Shown piece after piece: positions 24,533 through 33,148 of a stretch of 64,000 nt of DNA. Position 1 is the first letter of the stretch; each line of letters opens with the position of its first letter. The notes under the pieces were generated by a model. The model ran no database searches and was not told the DNA's origin. It saw nothing but the letters and a program-made list of their open reading frames with translations. Source of the stretch: CAYSCX01 sp964429575 (GTDB taxonomy: Bacteria; Desulfobacterota; Binatia; Binatales; Binataceae). The stretch is from assembly GCA_964429575.1 (NCBI GenBank), contig CAYSCX010000007.1, forward strand, positions 1 to 64,000, in the 5' to 3' direction. The translations under genes were made by a program, and so were the position numbers.

Positions 24533-26296
24533 ATGATCTGGAAGACGATCGAGAAGCCGAAGCAGGGCTGGGAGGTCGTTCCGAACCTCCTTGATTATGA
24601 TCAAGTCCGCAGCGGTTTCTCCTGGGACGCGGCGCGGCGCGAGCTCGACGGACTTCCGGGCGGACACGGCCTCAACATCGCTTACGAAGCGGTCGATCGG
24701 CACATCGCCGGATCGCGCCGCGATCACCTGGCGCTGCGATGGCTCGGCAAGCGTGGCGAAATTCGCGACTTTACGTACGCAAATCTGCACGCTCTTACCA
24801 ATCGATTCGCCAATGTGTTGAGAGGTCTCGGTCTGAAGCCGAGTGAGCGGGTATTTCTGCTCGCGGGCCGCATCCCCGAGCTTTACATCAGTGCGCTCGG
24901 AACGCTGAAGAATCGCAACGTCTTCTGCCCGCTATTCTCGGCATTCGGCCCGGAGCCGATTCGCCAGCGTATCAGTATCGGGGACGGCCGCGTGCTTGTG
25001 ACGACCGCCGCGCTCTACAAACGCAAGGTCGCCGAACTGCGCGAGGTACTGCCTGGCCTGCGGCAAGTATTGCTGATCGGCACCCCCGACGAAGTTCGCG
25101 CGATTCCCGGTACACTCGACTTTCATCGACTGATGGCGGAGGCCGACGACGAATTCGAAATCCCGCCGACGGATCCAGAGGATCTGGCGCTGCTGCATTT
25201 CACCAGCGGCACAACCGGTAAGCCGAAAGGCGCGATGCATGTTCATCAGGCGGTCCTTGCGCATCACGTGACAAGCCATTACGCGCTCGATTTCCATCCG
25301 CAAGACGTCTTCTGGTGCACCGCCGATCCGGGCTGGGTGACCGGCACGTCGTACGGAATAATTGCACCGCTCACACACGGCATTACCAGCATAATCGATG
25401 AGGCGGAGTTCGACGCCGAGCGATGGTATGCACTTCTGGAAAAGCAGAAGGTCACGATCTGGTACACCGCGCCGACCGCGGTGCGGATGATGATGAGGGT
25501 CGGAACCGAAGTCATCCGCAAGTACGATCTTCGCAGCCTTCGCTTTATCGCTAGCGTCGGTGAACCGCTGAATCCCGAAGCGGTCGTGTGGGGACAGGAG
25601 GCCTTCGGCCTGCCGATTCACGATAACTGGTGGCAGACCGAAACCGGCGGAATCATGATCGCGAACTATGCCGCAATGGACATCCGGCCGGGTTCGATGG
25701 GCCGTCCCCTGCCGGGCATCGACGCAGGGATTGTCCGTCGCGAGAAAGACGGGACGATCGAAGTAGTCACCGAGCCGGGCGTCGAAGGCGAACTCGCGTT
25801 GCGGCCGGGATGGCCGTCGATGTTTCGCGGCTACCTTAACGACGATGAGCGCTACCGCAAGTGCTTCGCGGGCGGATGGTATCTCACCGGGGATCTCGCA
25901 AAGTGCGATCGCGACGGTTACTTCTGGTTTGTCGGGCGCGCGGACGATGTGATCAAATCTTCTGGACACTTGATCGGACCATTCGAGGTCGAAAGCGCCC
26001 TGATGGAACACCGCGCGGTGGCCGAGGCCGGCGTCATCGGCAAACCCGATCCGACCGCTGGTGAAATCGTGAAGGCCTTCGTGTCGCTCAAACCAGGATT
26101 CTCAGCGAGCGAGCACTTACGGCTCGACCTGATGAGCTTCGCTCGCAAACGATTGGGAGCTGTGGTGGCGCCCAAGCAGATTGATTTTGTCGCCAACGTC
26201 CCGAAGACACGCAGCGGCAAGATCATGCGCAGGCTGCTGAAGGCGCGCGAACTGGGCCTGCCAGAAGGCGATACGTCGACGCTGGAGGCCGATTGA
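24533..26296 (+). CDS. acsA: Acetyl-CoA synthetase (AMP-forming)
   Basis: A 587-residue acyl-adenylate-forming enzyme that activates acetate, or a similar short acid, to the CoA thioester. The P-loop TSGTTGKPKG is near 223, NWWQTETGG near 365, YLTGDLAKCDRDGYFWFVGRADDVIK near 460 and the C-terminal PKTRSGKIMRRLL near 556, whose Lys is the usual acetylation target. Its opening MIWKTIEKPKQ and length resemble the Bacillus AcsA type. ATG 24533 is preferred to the longer frame from 24419, whose extra residues are not family-like. The stop overlaps the next gene, so it leads the dehydrogenase operon. Confidence 0.88.
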   Translation: MIWKTIEKPKQGWEVVPNLLDYDQVRSGFSWDAARRELDGLPGGHGLNIAYEAVDRHIAGSRRDHLALRWLGKRGEIRDFTYANLHALTNRFANVLRGLGLKPSERVFLLAGRIPELYISALGTLKNRNVFCPLFSAFGPEPIRQRISIGDGRVLVTTAALYKRKVAELREVLPGLRQVLLIGTPDEVRAIPGTLDFHRLMAEADDEFEIPPTDPEDLALLHFTSGTTGKPKGAMHVHQAVLAHHVTSHYALDFHPQDVFWCTADPGWVTGTSYGIIAPLTHGITSIIDEAEFDAERWYALLEKQKVTIWYTAPTAVRMMMRVGTEVIRKYDLRSLRFIASVGEPLNPEAVVWGQEAFGLPIHDNWWQTETGGIMIANYAAMDIRPGSMGRPLPGIDAGIVRREKDGTIEVVTEPGVEGELALRPGWPSMFRGYLNDDERYRKCFAGGWYLTGDLAKCDRDGYFWFVGRADDVIKSSGHLIGPFEVESALMEHRAVAEAGVIGKPDPTAGEIVKAFVSLKPGFSASEHLRLDLMSFARKRLGAVVAPKQIDFVANVPKTRSGKIMRRLLKARELGLPEGDTSTLEAD

Positions 26297-27300
26297 CTGT
26301 GCCGCTTCAGGCAAATTCAGTCCAAGCGCCTCTCGAACGTCAGCACGCGTTGGATCTACTGCGCGGTATGGTGCAAATCCGGCGATTCGAAGAGAAGTGT
26401 GCGGAACTTTACAGCGCCAGCAAGATCCGCGGCTTTCTTCATCTCTATATTGGCGAGGAGGCGGTCGCCGTCGGCGCGATGCAGGCGCTGCAGCCGGATG
26501 ACGCGATCGTCGCGACTTACCGCGAACATGGGCATGCGCTCGCCCGCGGCATCTCGCCTGCATCGATCATGGCCGAGATGTATGGAAAGCACGAAGGGTG
26601 CAGCAGCGGCCGCGGCGGGTCGATGCATCTCTTCGACAAGACCACGCGCTTTTACGGTGGCAACGCAATCGTCGGCGGTGGACTTCCGGTCGCCGTCGGC
26701 CTGGCGCTGGCTGACAAAATGCAACGCCGTTCGCGGGTAACCGCATGCTTCTTCGGCGAAGGCGCGGTTGCCGAGGGCGAATTCCATGAGTCCATGAACT
26801 TGGCAGCTCTCTGGAAGCTGCCGGTCGCCTTTTTCTGCGAGAACAATCTCTATGCGATGGGAACGGCTCTGAGGCGCTCCGAATCCGAGACCGACCTGTG
26901 CCTCAAGGCGATGAGTTACGAGATGCCCGCGTGGCCGGTTGATGGCATGGATGTCGCCGCGTGCGAAGACGCGGCAGGCCGCGCCGCACTCGCGATACGC
27001 TCGGGGGGAGGCCCGTGCTTCGTTGAGTTTCGCACTTATCGCTTTCGCGCACATTCGATGTATGACCCACAACTGTACCGCGACAAGCAGGAAGTCGAGG
27101 AATGGAAGCAGCGCGATCCAATTTCAACATTTCAGAAACGGTTGGCTGATTCAGGCTTGGTGAAGGACGAGGATATCAAGCGAATCGAAGCAGAGGTCGC
27201 GGCGGAACTGTCCAAGGCAATCGACTTTGCTGAGGCGGGCAGTTGGGAGCCGGTCGAGGGTCTGACCAAATTCGTCTATTCCGAACCGACGCGACAATGA
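26293..27300 (+). CDS. 2-oxoacid (pyruvate/acetoin) dehydrogenase E1 alpha
   Basis: A 335-residue ThDP-binding alpha subunit. RRFEEKCAELYSASKIRGFLHLYIGEEAVAVG, TYREHGHALARG, GRGGSMHLFD and the ThDP segment FFGEGAVAEGEFHESMNLAALWKLPV...ENN are all in order; the usual GDG is GEG here (about residue 155), a variant seen in some members. It decarboxylates a 2-oxoacid or acetoin and passes the acyl unit to E2. TTG 26293 overlaps the acsA stop by 4 bases; GTG 26299 is an alternative. Acetoin, pyruvate or a branched-chain oxoacid are all possible substrates. Confidence 0.85.
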   Translation: MTVPLQANSVQAPLERQHALDLLRGMVQIRRFEEKCAELYSASKIRGFLHLYIGEEAVAVGAMQALQPDDAIVATYREHGHALARGISPASIMAEMYGKHEGCSSGRGGSMHLFDKTTRFYGGNAIVGGGLPVAVGLALADKMQRRSRVTACFFGEGAVAEGEFHESMNLAALWKLPVAFFCENNLYAMGTALRRSESETDLCLKAMSYEMPAWPVDGMDVAACEDAAGRAALAIRSGGGPCFVEFRTYRFRAHSMYDPQLYRDKQEVEEWKQRDPISTFQKRLADSGLVKDEDIKRIEAEVAAELSKAIDFAEAGSWEPVEGLTKFVYSEPTRQ

Positions 27301-28298
27301 CTGCGGAGGCGAAACCCGTCCGCATGACTTATCGAGAAGCGATGCGGCAGGCGATCCGCGAGGCCTTGCAGCGCGATCCCCGGGTGTTCCTGATGGGCGA
27401 AGATGTCGGACGCTATGGAGGTTGCTTCGCAGTCAGCAAGGGATTGCTCGAGGAGTTCGGGCCCGAGCGCATACGCGATACGCCACTGTCCGAGTCGACA
27501 TTCGTTGGAGCGGGCATCGGAGCCGCGATGGCCGGAATGCGGCCGATCGTCGAGATCATGACGGTCAACTTCAGCCTGCTCGCGCTGGACCAGATCGTAA
27601 ACAACGCCGCGACGATACTTCATATGTCGGGTGGCCAGTTCAACGTTCCGCTGGTGATCCGCATGGCCACCGGTGCCGGGCGTCAGCTCGCAGCCCAGCA
27701 TTCGCACAGTCTCGAAGGCTGGTATGCGCACATTCCGGGCATCAAGGTTTTGGCGCCGGCTACGCTGGAGGACGCACGCGGAATGTTGTGGACGGCGCTC
27801 GAGGATCCTGACCCGGTACTCATCTTCGAGCATGCCGGGCTTTACAACATGGAAGGCGAGCTGGCCGCCGACGCAGGACCGGTTGACATCGACAAGGCGG
27901 CGGTGCGCCGATCCGGAAATGATGTGAGCGTTTTCGCGTACGGCGGCACGCTTGGCAAAGCGCTGCAAGCGGCTGAAGAACTCGCGCGGATGAAAATCGA
28001 CGCGGAGGTCGTGGACCTGCGCACTCTGCGACCTCTCGACACCGGCACGATCCTGGATTCCGTAACACGGACGCATCGCGCGCTAATTGTAGATGAAGGA
28101 TGGCGCAGCGGGAGCATCTCCGCTGAGATCTGCGCGCGTATCATGGAAGGCGCATTCTACGAACTTGATCTGCCGGTCGAGCGTATCTGCAGCGCGGAAG
28201 TTCCGATGCCATACGCGAAGCACCTCGAAGAGGCGGCGCTTCCGCAAGTGCCAGCGATCGTCGAGACTGTTCGACGCATGGTTGGCACGCGTGGCTGA
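27297..28298 (+). CDS. 2-oxoacid dehydrogenase E1 beta
   Basis: A 333-residue beta subunit that completes the E1 heterotetramer. YREAMRQAIREALQRDPRVFLMGEDVGRYGG, the MEGEL-like segment and the C-terminal VDEGWRSGSISAEICARIME are typical. ATG 27297 overlaps the E1-alpha stop in ATGA, favouring coupled translation; the longer frame from 27243 lies wholly in the alpha gene. Features such as QLAAQHSHSLEGWYAHIPGIKV are the pyruvate/acetoin-type pattern rather than strongly branched-chain specific. Confidence 0.88.
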   Translation: MTAEAKPVRMTYREAMRQAIREALQRDPRVFLMGEDVGRYGGCFAVSKGLLEEFGPERIRDTPLSESTFVGAGIGAAMAGMRPIVEIMTVNFSLLALDQIVNNAATILHMSGGQFNVPLVIRMATGAGRQLAAQHSHSLEGWYAHIPGIKVLAPATLEDARGMLWTALEDPDPVLIFEHAGLYNMEGELAADAGPVDIDKAAVRRSGNDVSVFAYGGTLGKALQAAEELARMKIDAEVVDLRTLRPLDTGTILDSVTRTHRALIVDEGWRSGSISAEICARIMEGAFYELDLPVERICSAEVPMPYAKHLEEAALPQVPAIVETVRRMVGTRG

Positions 28299-29547
28299 GT
28301 TTCGCATGCCCTCGCTTGGTGCCGACATGGAGTACGGCACGATCATCGAGTGGCTCGTCAAGCCCGGCGACGCCGTGAAGCGCGGAGATATCATCGCGGT
28401 GGTGGACACCGAAAAGGCCACTATCGAGGTCGAGGTGTTTGAGGCGGGAGTGGTCGAATCAATCGTCGTGCATGACGGCGCCAAGGTCCCCGTGGGTGAG
28501 ATCCTCGCGATCATTCGCGGCGAGGGCGAGATCACCCGACCCGCCGAGGTGAAGCCCGCGCCGGCGGTTGTGCCTGCAAAGGCACCGCCTGCTGCTGCAG
28601 CTCCTGCGGTGATGAAAAAGCCGCCAGTCGCTGCAGCGCCGCCAGCCGCACGCGGACGCCTGCACATTTCTCCGCTCGCGATGCGAGTGGCGTTGGAGCT
28701 GGGAGTGGATCTGTCGACGGTAAGAGGGACGGGTCCCGGCGGCGCTATGACGAAGGCCGACGTCGAACGCGCTGCCAAGGCCGGCGCAGTCGCCGCGCCT
28801 GTCACTACACCGCCAGCCGCTGCGCCAATCGAAGCACCGGAGGCGGTTCGGCCGCCCACAGCGCCGAGAGTCCCAACGGAACGTCAGGCCGCGATGCGCC
28901 GAGCGATTGCTGCAGCGATGGCGCGCTCGAAGCGCGAAATTCCGCATTACTATCTTGGTACCAACATCGACATGAGCCGGGCGATGGCATGGCTACAAGC
29001 GGAGAACCTCAAGCGGCCGGTGACCGAACGGCTGCTCTATTCCGTGATCCTTCTAAAGGCCGTAGCGCTGGCCGTTCATGAGATACCTGAGATGAACGGT
29101 TTCTGGGTGGACGGTGCGTTCAAGCGCAGCGAGCAGGTTCACGTGGGCGTGGCAATCTCGCTGCGTCAAGGAGGACTCATAGCGCCAGCGATTCACGATC
29201 TCGACAAGAAAAGGATCGATGAGATCATGATGAATCTTCGCGACCTGGTAAAACGAGTGCGTGCCGGAGTCCTGAGAAGTTCGGAGATCGCGGATTCCAC
29301 CATTACGGTGACCAGCTTGGGTGAACGCGGGGTCGAGACGGTCTTTGGCGTGATTTACCCTCCGCAGGTTGCGCTCGTCGGTTTTGGCAAGATCACCGAG
29401 CAGCCGTGGGCCGCCAACGGGATGGTTGGCGCGAAGCCCGTCATAGTGGCAACGCTCGCCGCTGATCATCGAGCCAGCGACGGGCATCGAGGCGGACTCT
29501 TCCTTGCCGCCATCGATCGGCTGTTGCAGGAGCCAGAGAAGCTGTGA
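28291..29547 (+). CDS. Dihydrolipoamide acyltransferase (E2)
   Basis: A 418-residue E2 core. The lipoyl domain (residues 1-80) carries Lys42 in DTEKAT; an Ala/Pro-rich linker leads to a peripheral subunit-binding domain (ISPLAMRVALELGVDLSTVRGTGPGGAMTKADV, about 130-165); the acyltransferase domain ends with the DHRASDG active-site motif near 393. GTG 28291, overlapping the E1-beta stop by 8 bases, gives VAEFRMPSLGADM, the normal E2 beginning. The lipoyl opening (MPSLGADMEYG) is a common variant. No E3 (lipoamide dehydrogenase) gene is in the window, so it would be shared from elsewhere. Confidence 0.87.
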   Translation: MAEFRMPSLGADMEYGTIIEWLVKPGDAVKRGDIIAVVDTEKATIEVEVFEAGVVESIVVHDGAKVPVGEILAIIRGEGEITRPAEVKPAPAVVPAKAPPAAAAPAVMKKPPVAAAPPAARGRLHISPLAMRVALELGVDLSTVRGTGPGGAMTKADVERAAKAGAVAAPVTTPPAAAPIEAPEAVRPPTAPRVPTERQAAMRRAIAAAMARSKREIPHYYLGTNIDMSRAMAWLQAENLKRPVTERLLYSVILLKAVALAVHEIPEMNGFWVDGAFKRSEQVHVGVAISLRQGGLIAPAIHDLDKKRIDEIMMNLRDLVKRVRAGVLRSSEIADSTITVTSLGERGVETVFGVIYPPQVALVGFGKITEQPWAANGMVGAKPVIVATLAADHRASDGHRGGLFLAAIDRLLQEPEKL

Positions 29548-29795
29548 CGGACAATGAGATCAAGAACGTCGTGCTGCGAGAACTCAGGAAGATTGCGCCC
29601 GAAGTCGAATTGGATCAGATCGATGCTGCGGTCGATTTACGCGAACAGATCGACCTCGATTCCATGGATATTCTGAACCTCGCGGTCGCCGTCCACGAAG
29701 CGACGGGGGTCGACATTCCAGAAGCCGATTACCCTCAGATGACCAGCCTTGATCGTTGTGTTGCCTATCTGCGCACTCGAATCGCAGCGGCATAA
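29544..29795 (+). CDS. Acyl carrier protein
   Basis: An 83-residue acidic four-helix protein with the phosphopantetheine site DLDSMD at Ser40 and the later EADYPQMTSL segment. GTG 29544 overlaps the E2 stop by 4 bases, so it is the fifth cistron of the acsA-E1-E2 operon. A free-standing ACP at the end of a 2-oxoacid dehydrogenase operon is unusual: it implies that an acyl group made or activated here is loaded on a carrier protein. It is distinct from a fatty-acid synthase AcpP by context and by its divergent DSMD site. Confidence 0.85.
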   Translation: MTDNEIKNVVLRELRKIAPEVELDQIDAAVDLREQIDLDSMDILNLAVAVHEATGVDIPEADYPQMTSLDRCVAYLRTRIAAA

Positions 29796-29900
29796 CATCT
29801 CGCTGAGGTTCCTCGCGTCGAAATTCTCCGGTCCGTGTCGGTAGAGTGCTAATCGTCGCGAGGGCGCCTCGGGAGGGCACGCCAGATCCTCGCGTGCGCG

Positions 29901-30449
29901 TTAGCGTGGCCTGCCCGTGCCCTTCATTTGACCGGCGCTCCGTGTCTCAGCGATGCGGCGCTGGTCCGCGAACAGCCGGCGATGAAGCAGCGGAAACAAA
30001 GTGCGTTCCTCGCCGGCGATCAGATCGTCGAGATGGACAGCGAGCGCGCATAGCGCGCGGCCAGCCTTCTTCACCGCGCTATCGGAAGCGGCTCGAAATC
30101 GCGCATCGACCAGTCGCCGGACCAGCCGGCGCAGCTTCTGATGGCGCTCGTGAGCGCGCACGACGAGATCGTGCGGGAACTGCGCGCGCGATTCCGCCCA
30201 GCTCAGCACTGTTTCGCCATCGCTCTTGAGGTGGTGGGAAATCATCGGTTCGAGGTCCCGCCAGGCCGAATCGGCTCCGCGGCGGAAATCAGGATCCGAC
30301 GGGTGGAGCGCGACTGCTGCTCCGGCGACAGCCGCGTTGAGCAGCCGCGCGCTCAGTTTCGTGTCTTCGCGCTCGAGCCCGCTGAGCAGTTTTTTGATTC
30401 GGGCCGGCGCGACCGTCCGCGAGCCCACCTTCGCTTTGACGCTCGTCAT
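29901..30449 (-). CDS. Hemerythrin-like (HHE) protein
   Basis: A 182-residue helical protein with hemerythrin-type ligands: HH at 72-73, Glu79, the pair H100/H103 in RAHERHQKLRR, H139 in AVHLDD, the EE pair at 147-148 and H156. These could bind a di-iron centre for oxygen, NO or iron sensing. ATG 30449 is preceded by a purine-rich GGGAGAG site and excludes 40 upstream residues that look random. It stands alone, convergent with the ACP operon. Pattern recognition gives moderate certainty that it is an HHE protein. Confidence 0.65.
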   Translation of the reverse strand: MTSVKAKVGSRTVAPARIKKLLSGLEREDTKLSARLLNAAVAGAAVALHPSDPDFRRGADSAWRDLEPMISHHLKSDGETVLSWAESRAQFPHDLVVRAHERHQKLRRLVRRLVDARFRAASDSAVKKAGRALCALAVHLDDLIAGEERTLFPLLHRRLFADQRRIAETRSAGQMKGTGRPR

Positions 30450-30677
30450 ATAGTCTCTCCCTCTCCGGTCGCGAATCGGCAGCTGAATACCGACGATCGG
30501 ACTCTCAGCATCGAATGTGCCAGCGGGAAACGGGCTCCGACGCGGTCGCAGCGACTCGTTCGGACTCACCGCTGGCGCGTTCGGAGCCTGTGCCTACTGA
30601 AAACTCCGAAAGCGGCGAAAAGTCCAGCGTATTGCGATTTACCGCCGTAGTGTTCCCGGTATGCTCGCGGCGCATCG

Positions 30678-30945
30678 ATGGCTGAGACCATCAGCGCAGA
30701 ATCAAGCACGGGTGCAATGGATTTTGTCGCGCGCGCCCGCGAGATCGCCGAATTGCGAGGCGATCTCGATGAAGCCTCTCGCCGACGCGACGCTTTCTTC
30801 CTGATCACCGGCGAGGCGGGAATCGGCAAGACGCGGTTGGCCGCAGAGGTTGCCGCCGAAGCGGCTACGCGCGGGGTGAAGGTCTTGTGGTGCCGATGCT
30901 GGGGGGGGCGGCGAACACCGGCGCCGCTGGTGAGTTATAGCGCGA
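30678..30945 (+). pseudogene. AAA/NB-type ATPase, N-terminal fragment
   Basis: The frame opens with MDFVARAREIAELRGDLDEA, then the P-loop TGEAGIGKTRLAAEVA and KVLWCRCW, exactly the beginning of the ATPase module in large LuxR- or cyclase-type regulators. Family members then continue for hundreds of residues, but here, after a run of eight Gs at about 30901-30908, homology stops and the frame runs across the antisense GFA gene. It is a truncated gene, with little chance of function. Confidence 0.75.
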
Positions 30946-30955
30946 ACCGAAAAGA

Positions 30956-31387
30956 TCAACTCGGAGACGATTTGAGTAATCCTGCAAGATCCTCTTCCGA
31001 AAACTGTTTGGCCTCCGACGGTACGGCGATGCCGGACAGTTTAGGTGAGACCCACACGTGGATTGCGTTGGAGATATCGACGAGTTTGTCCAGTGATCCG
31101 GCTTTAATCGAGATCGTCTCGGACGGGGGCTCGGATTCGTGCCAGAGCCGCGAGCCGCAGGTCGGGCAGAACGCGCATTTGATCCTACGACCGCTGTCGG
31201 TACCGCGACTCCAGAATTTTGGCTCGCCTTGATTTACGCGGAGGCCTGCCCTCGGCACCTCGAGGGAAATCCCGAATGCCGAGGCAGATTGCTTTTGGCA
31301 TTCGCGGCAATGGCAGATGTAAAGCGACAGCGGTTCTCCGGCACTTTCATACCGAAGCTCGCCGCATTGGCATCCGCCGGTCCGCAT
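30956..31387 (-). CDS. GFA/CENP-V-family zinc protein
   Basis: A 143-residue protein of the glutathione-dependent formaldehyde-activating (GFA) fold. The zinc-binding cysteines are in CQCGELRY, the C-x-C-x2-C of ICHCRECQK, and CPTCGSRLW. GGAGGTG lies just before ATG 31387; the longer frame from 31516 overlaps the methyltransferase and is not family-like. Most such proteins are not proven to act on S-hydroxymethylglutathione, so the specific activity is unknown. It is the second gene of a leftward pair with the methyltransferase. Confidence 0.85.
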   Translation of the reverse strand: MRTGGCQCGELRYESAGEPLSLYICHCRECQKQSASAFGISLEVPRAGLRVNQGEPKFWSRGTDSGRRIKCAFCPTCGSRLWHESEPPSETISIKAGSLDKLVDISNAIHVWVSPKLSGIAVPSEAKQFSEEDLAGLLKSSPS

Positions 31388-31439
31388 TCTGTGCACCTCC
31401 CGCTCAGACTTGGACTTTCTCTCCTTGGGCAGTTCAGAT

Positions 31440-32081
31440 TCACCGCTTAGCGTCCGCCCACGCAACACGAGTCTTGAGCATTCCGGTTGCGCCGTCACGG
31501 GCTTCCGCTTCGCCAACGAGTCGGAATCCGGCCGCGAGCAACAGCGCCGCAGCCGACTCGGCCGGAGCTGCGTACCCGAGAAGAAACGCCGCCGGGCCGT
31601 AGCAGCTCACAATCAGCCTCCCGTTTGGGTTCAGAAAACGACCTGCGACGCGACGGAGCAGGTCGGTACGCCGATGTGGCGGTGCGTATTCTGGAAGAAC
31701 GGTTACATAGTCGAACCGAATCGGCGGATGGAATTCCATCACGTCGCCGGTCCAAATGCGATTCGCCCACTGCGGCAGGCGCTTACGCGTGCGCTCTGCT
31801 ATGCGCTCTGATATCTCCAGACCGTATGGCTCAATCGTGACACCCTTTTCCGCCGTCCATCCGCTCAGCGTTTCCATGAGCAGCCCATTGGCGCATCCAA
31901 CGTCGAGCCACGTGCCGTCGTGATCGAACGAGTTTGCGATCACTCGTCGGCGCGCCGCCCAGTGCGCCATCCCCCCGCTTGCGCCCGAGCCGCCGAAGAG
32001 GTCGCCACGTTCGTCAGCTGCGACGTAGGCGTATTCGAGCAAACCCCGCATTCGGTCGTGATATTCGCGATTGGATTCCAT
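31440..32081 (-). CDS. SAM-dependent methyltransferase
   Basis: A 213-residue class I methyltransferase. AdoMet motif I is TWLDVGCANGLLMETL (about residues 57-72), followed by an acidic strand (IEPYGLEIS), FDYVTVLPEYAP in place of motif IV and NPNGRLIVSCYGP. The N-terminal YHDRMRGLLEYAYVAADERGD cap fits a small-molecule or nucleotide methylase rather than an rRNA enzyme. Substrate unknown. It is followed 52 bases downstream by the GFA gene on the same strand. Confidence 0.82.
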   Translation of the reverse strand: MESNREYHDRMRGLLEYAYVAADERGDLFGGSGASGGMAHWAARRRVIANSFDHDGTWLDVGCANGLLMETLSGWTAEKGVTIEPYGLEISERIAERTRKRLPQWANRIWTGDVMEFHPPIRFDYVTVLPEYAPPHRRTDLLRRVAGRFLNPNGRLIVSCYGPAAFLLGYAAPAESAAALLLAAGFRLVGEAEARDGATGMLKTRVAWADAKR

Positions 32082-32279
32082 TATCCTACGTGGCTCCCAC
32101 GGGGCCGCGCCTGGCCGCGCGGAAATAGACCTCCGACCAGTGTTGCCGCGACGTCGCAGATCGCACCTGTCGCCATCGTTCTAATCCGCGATGGGCGCGA
32201 GAACCGCGCCTCGCCACTTCCCGGACTCCGGCGACGACGTGTTCAAGCCGTGTCGCTCAGAGCATCGAAGTCGGCCGCG

Positions 32280-32792
32280 CTAACGCGCCGAGCCGAGCGC
32301 CTCTGGCGGAACGGCGACGCCAAACCGCAGGTGAAGCAGGCGCAGGTCGTGGTAATCGCTATCGTCGAGATCGTAGTCGGCATGACACCGAACCTGCGCC
32401 TCGGGACTGAGGCATTTGACCTGACGGTCGAGCACTCTGCCCACCCCGCCAAAGCCACTCGACGGGTAGACCCAGTCCTCGCCATTGCGCATCCGGTAGA
32501 TGCCGTCTCCCGCCTCGCTGAACGCGACCGGATGGACATCGACTTGGTGGCCAGCATCGTCGAGTAGAACGAAGCTCGTTGGCGGGTCGCCATCGACGAC
32601 CTCGTAGCCCATCTCGCAGAGCGCACGGATCAAGCGACCCGCGTCCTTGAGCGACGCTATCAGATCAACGTCGTCGTGGTCGCGCGTCTGCTCACCGAGA
32701 AGGGCATCAACGCCCCAGCCACCGTCGAGCCACACTTCAACGCCGGTCTGTTCGAACTGTTCCACGAGTCTCACGAGTTCGTCGGCCGCCAT
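32280..32792 (-). CDS. Aminoglycoside/lincosamide nucleotidyltransferase-like protein
   Basis: A 170-residue protein of the nucleotidyltransferase fold. The hallmark is VWLDGGWGVDALLGEQTRDHDDVDL, the pattern of lincosamide (Lnu) and ANT(2'')-like enzymes, with the two Asp residues of the metal site; DVHPVAF supplies a later acidic position. ATG 32792 (MAADELVRL) is chosen because upstream residues are Arg-rich, though no good ribosome site is seen; GTG 32843 is possible. The family transfers AMP to antibiotics, but environmental members are often untested, so resistance should not be assumed. Confidence 0.8.
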   Translation of the reverse strand: MAADELVRLVEQFEQTGVEVWLDGGWGVDALLGEQTRDHDDVDLIASLKDAGRLIRALCEMGYEVVDGDPPTSFVLLDDAGHQVDVHPVAFSEAGDGIYRMRNGEDWVYPSSGFGGVGRVLDRQVKCLSPEAQVRCHADYDLDDSDYHDLRLLHLRFGVAVPPEALGSAR

Positions 32793-33131
32793 GGGCGCGC
32801 GCGGCTCACGCTCTTGGTTGATCCGGCGGTGGTGGCTTCTCACCCATCAAATCATACGCGCTCGCTCCGGTCTCCTCGACGCCCCGCAAACCCGTGCCGA
32901 GAACCCTGCGAGAACCGAATCTAAGCGCTCACAGAGATTTCTTGCCAGTTGATCGAACGTGCTCCGAGTGATCCGGCGGCCTTCGCGTCCGATCCCAATC
33001 GGGTGGGTTGAGCGCGGTCAACCGCAGAACTTGCCCAGATCGAAGCAGGATGGTTCGAACTAAGGGTAGCTGTGTGTCCTTTGACATCTCAGCCTGGGCG
33101 CGCTACTAGGGCATCCATCATCTGAAGCAGA

Positions 33132-33148
33132 GTTTCATATATTGAAAC
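33132..33148. promoter_or_regulatory. Palindrome at the IclR start, candidate operator
   Basis: GTTTCATATATTGAAAC is a perfect 6-bp inverted repeat around TATAT, typical in form of IclR/KdgR-type boxes. It overlaps the TTG start (33142) of the regulator, so binding there could repress the regulator itself and the cotranscribed catabolic operon. It is a prediction from symmetry and position only. Confidence 0.45.

Noticed and set aside
32280..32792. Calling the nucleotidyltransferase an antibiotic resistance gene
   Set aside because: The fold motif is clear, but no substrate can be derived from sequence, and the genomic context holds no resistance genes.
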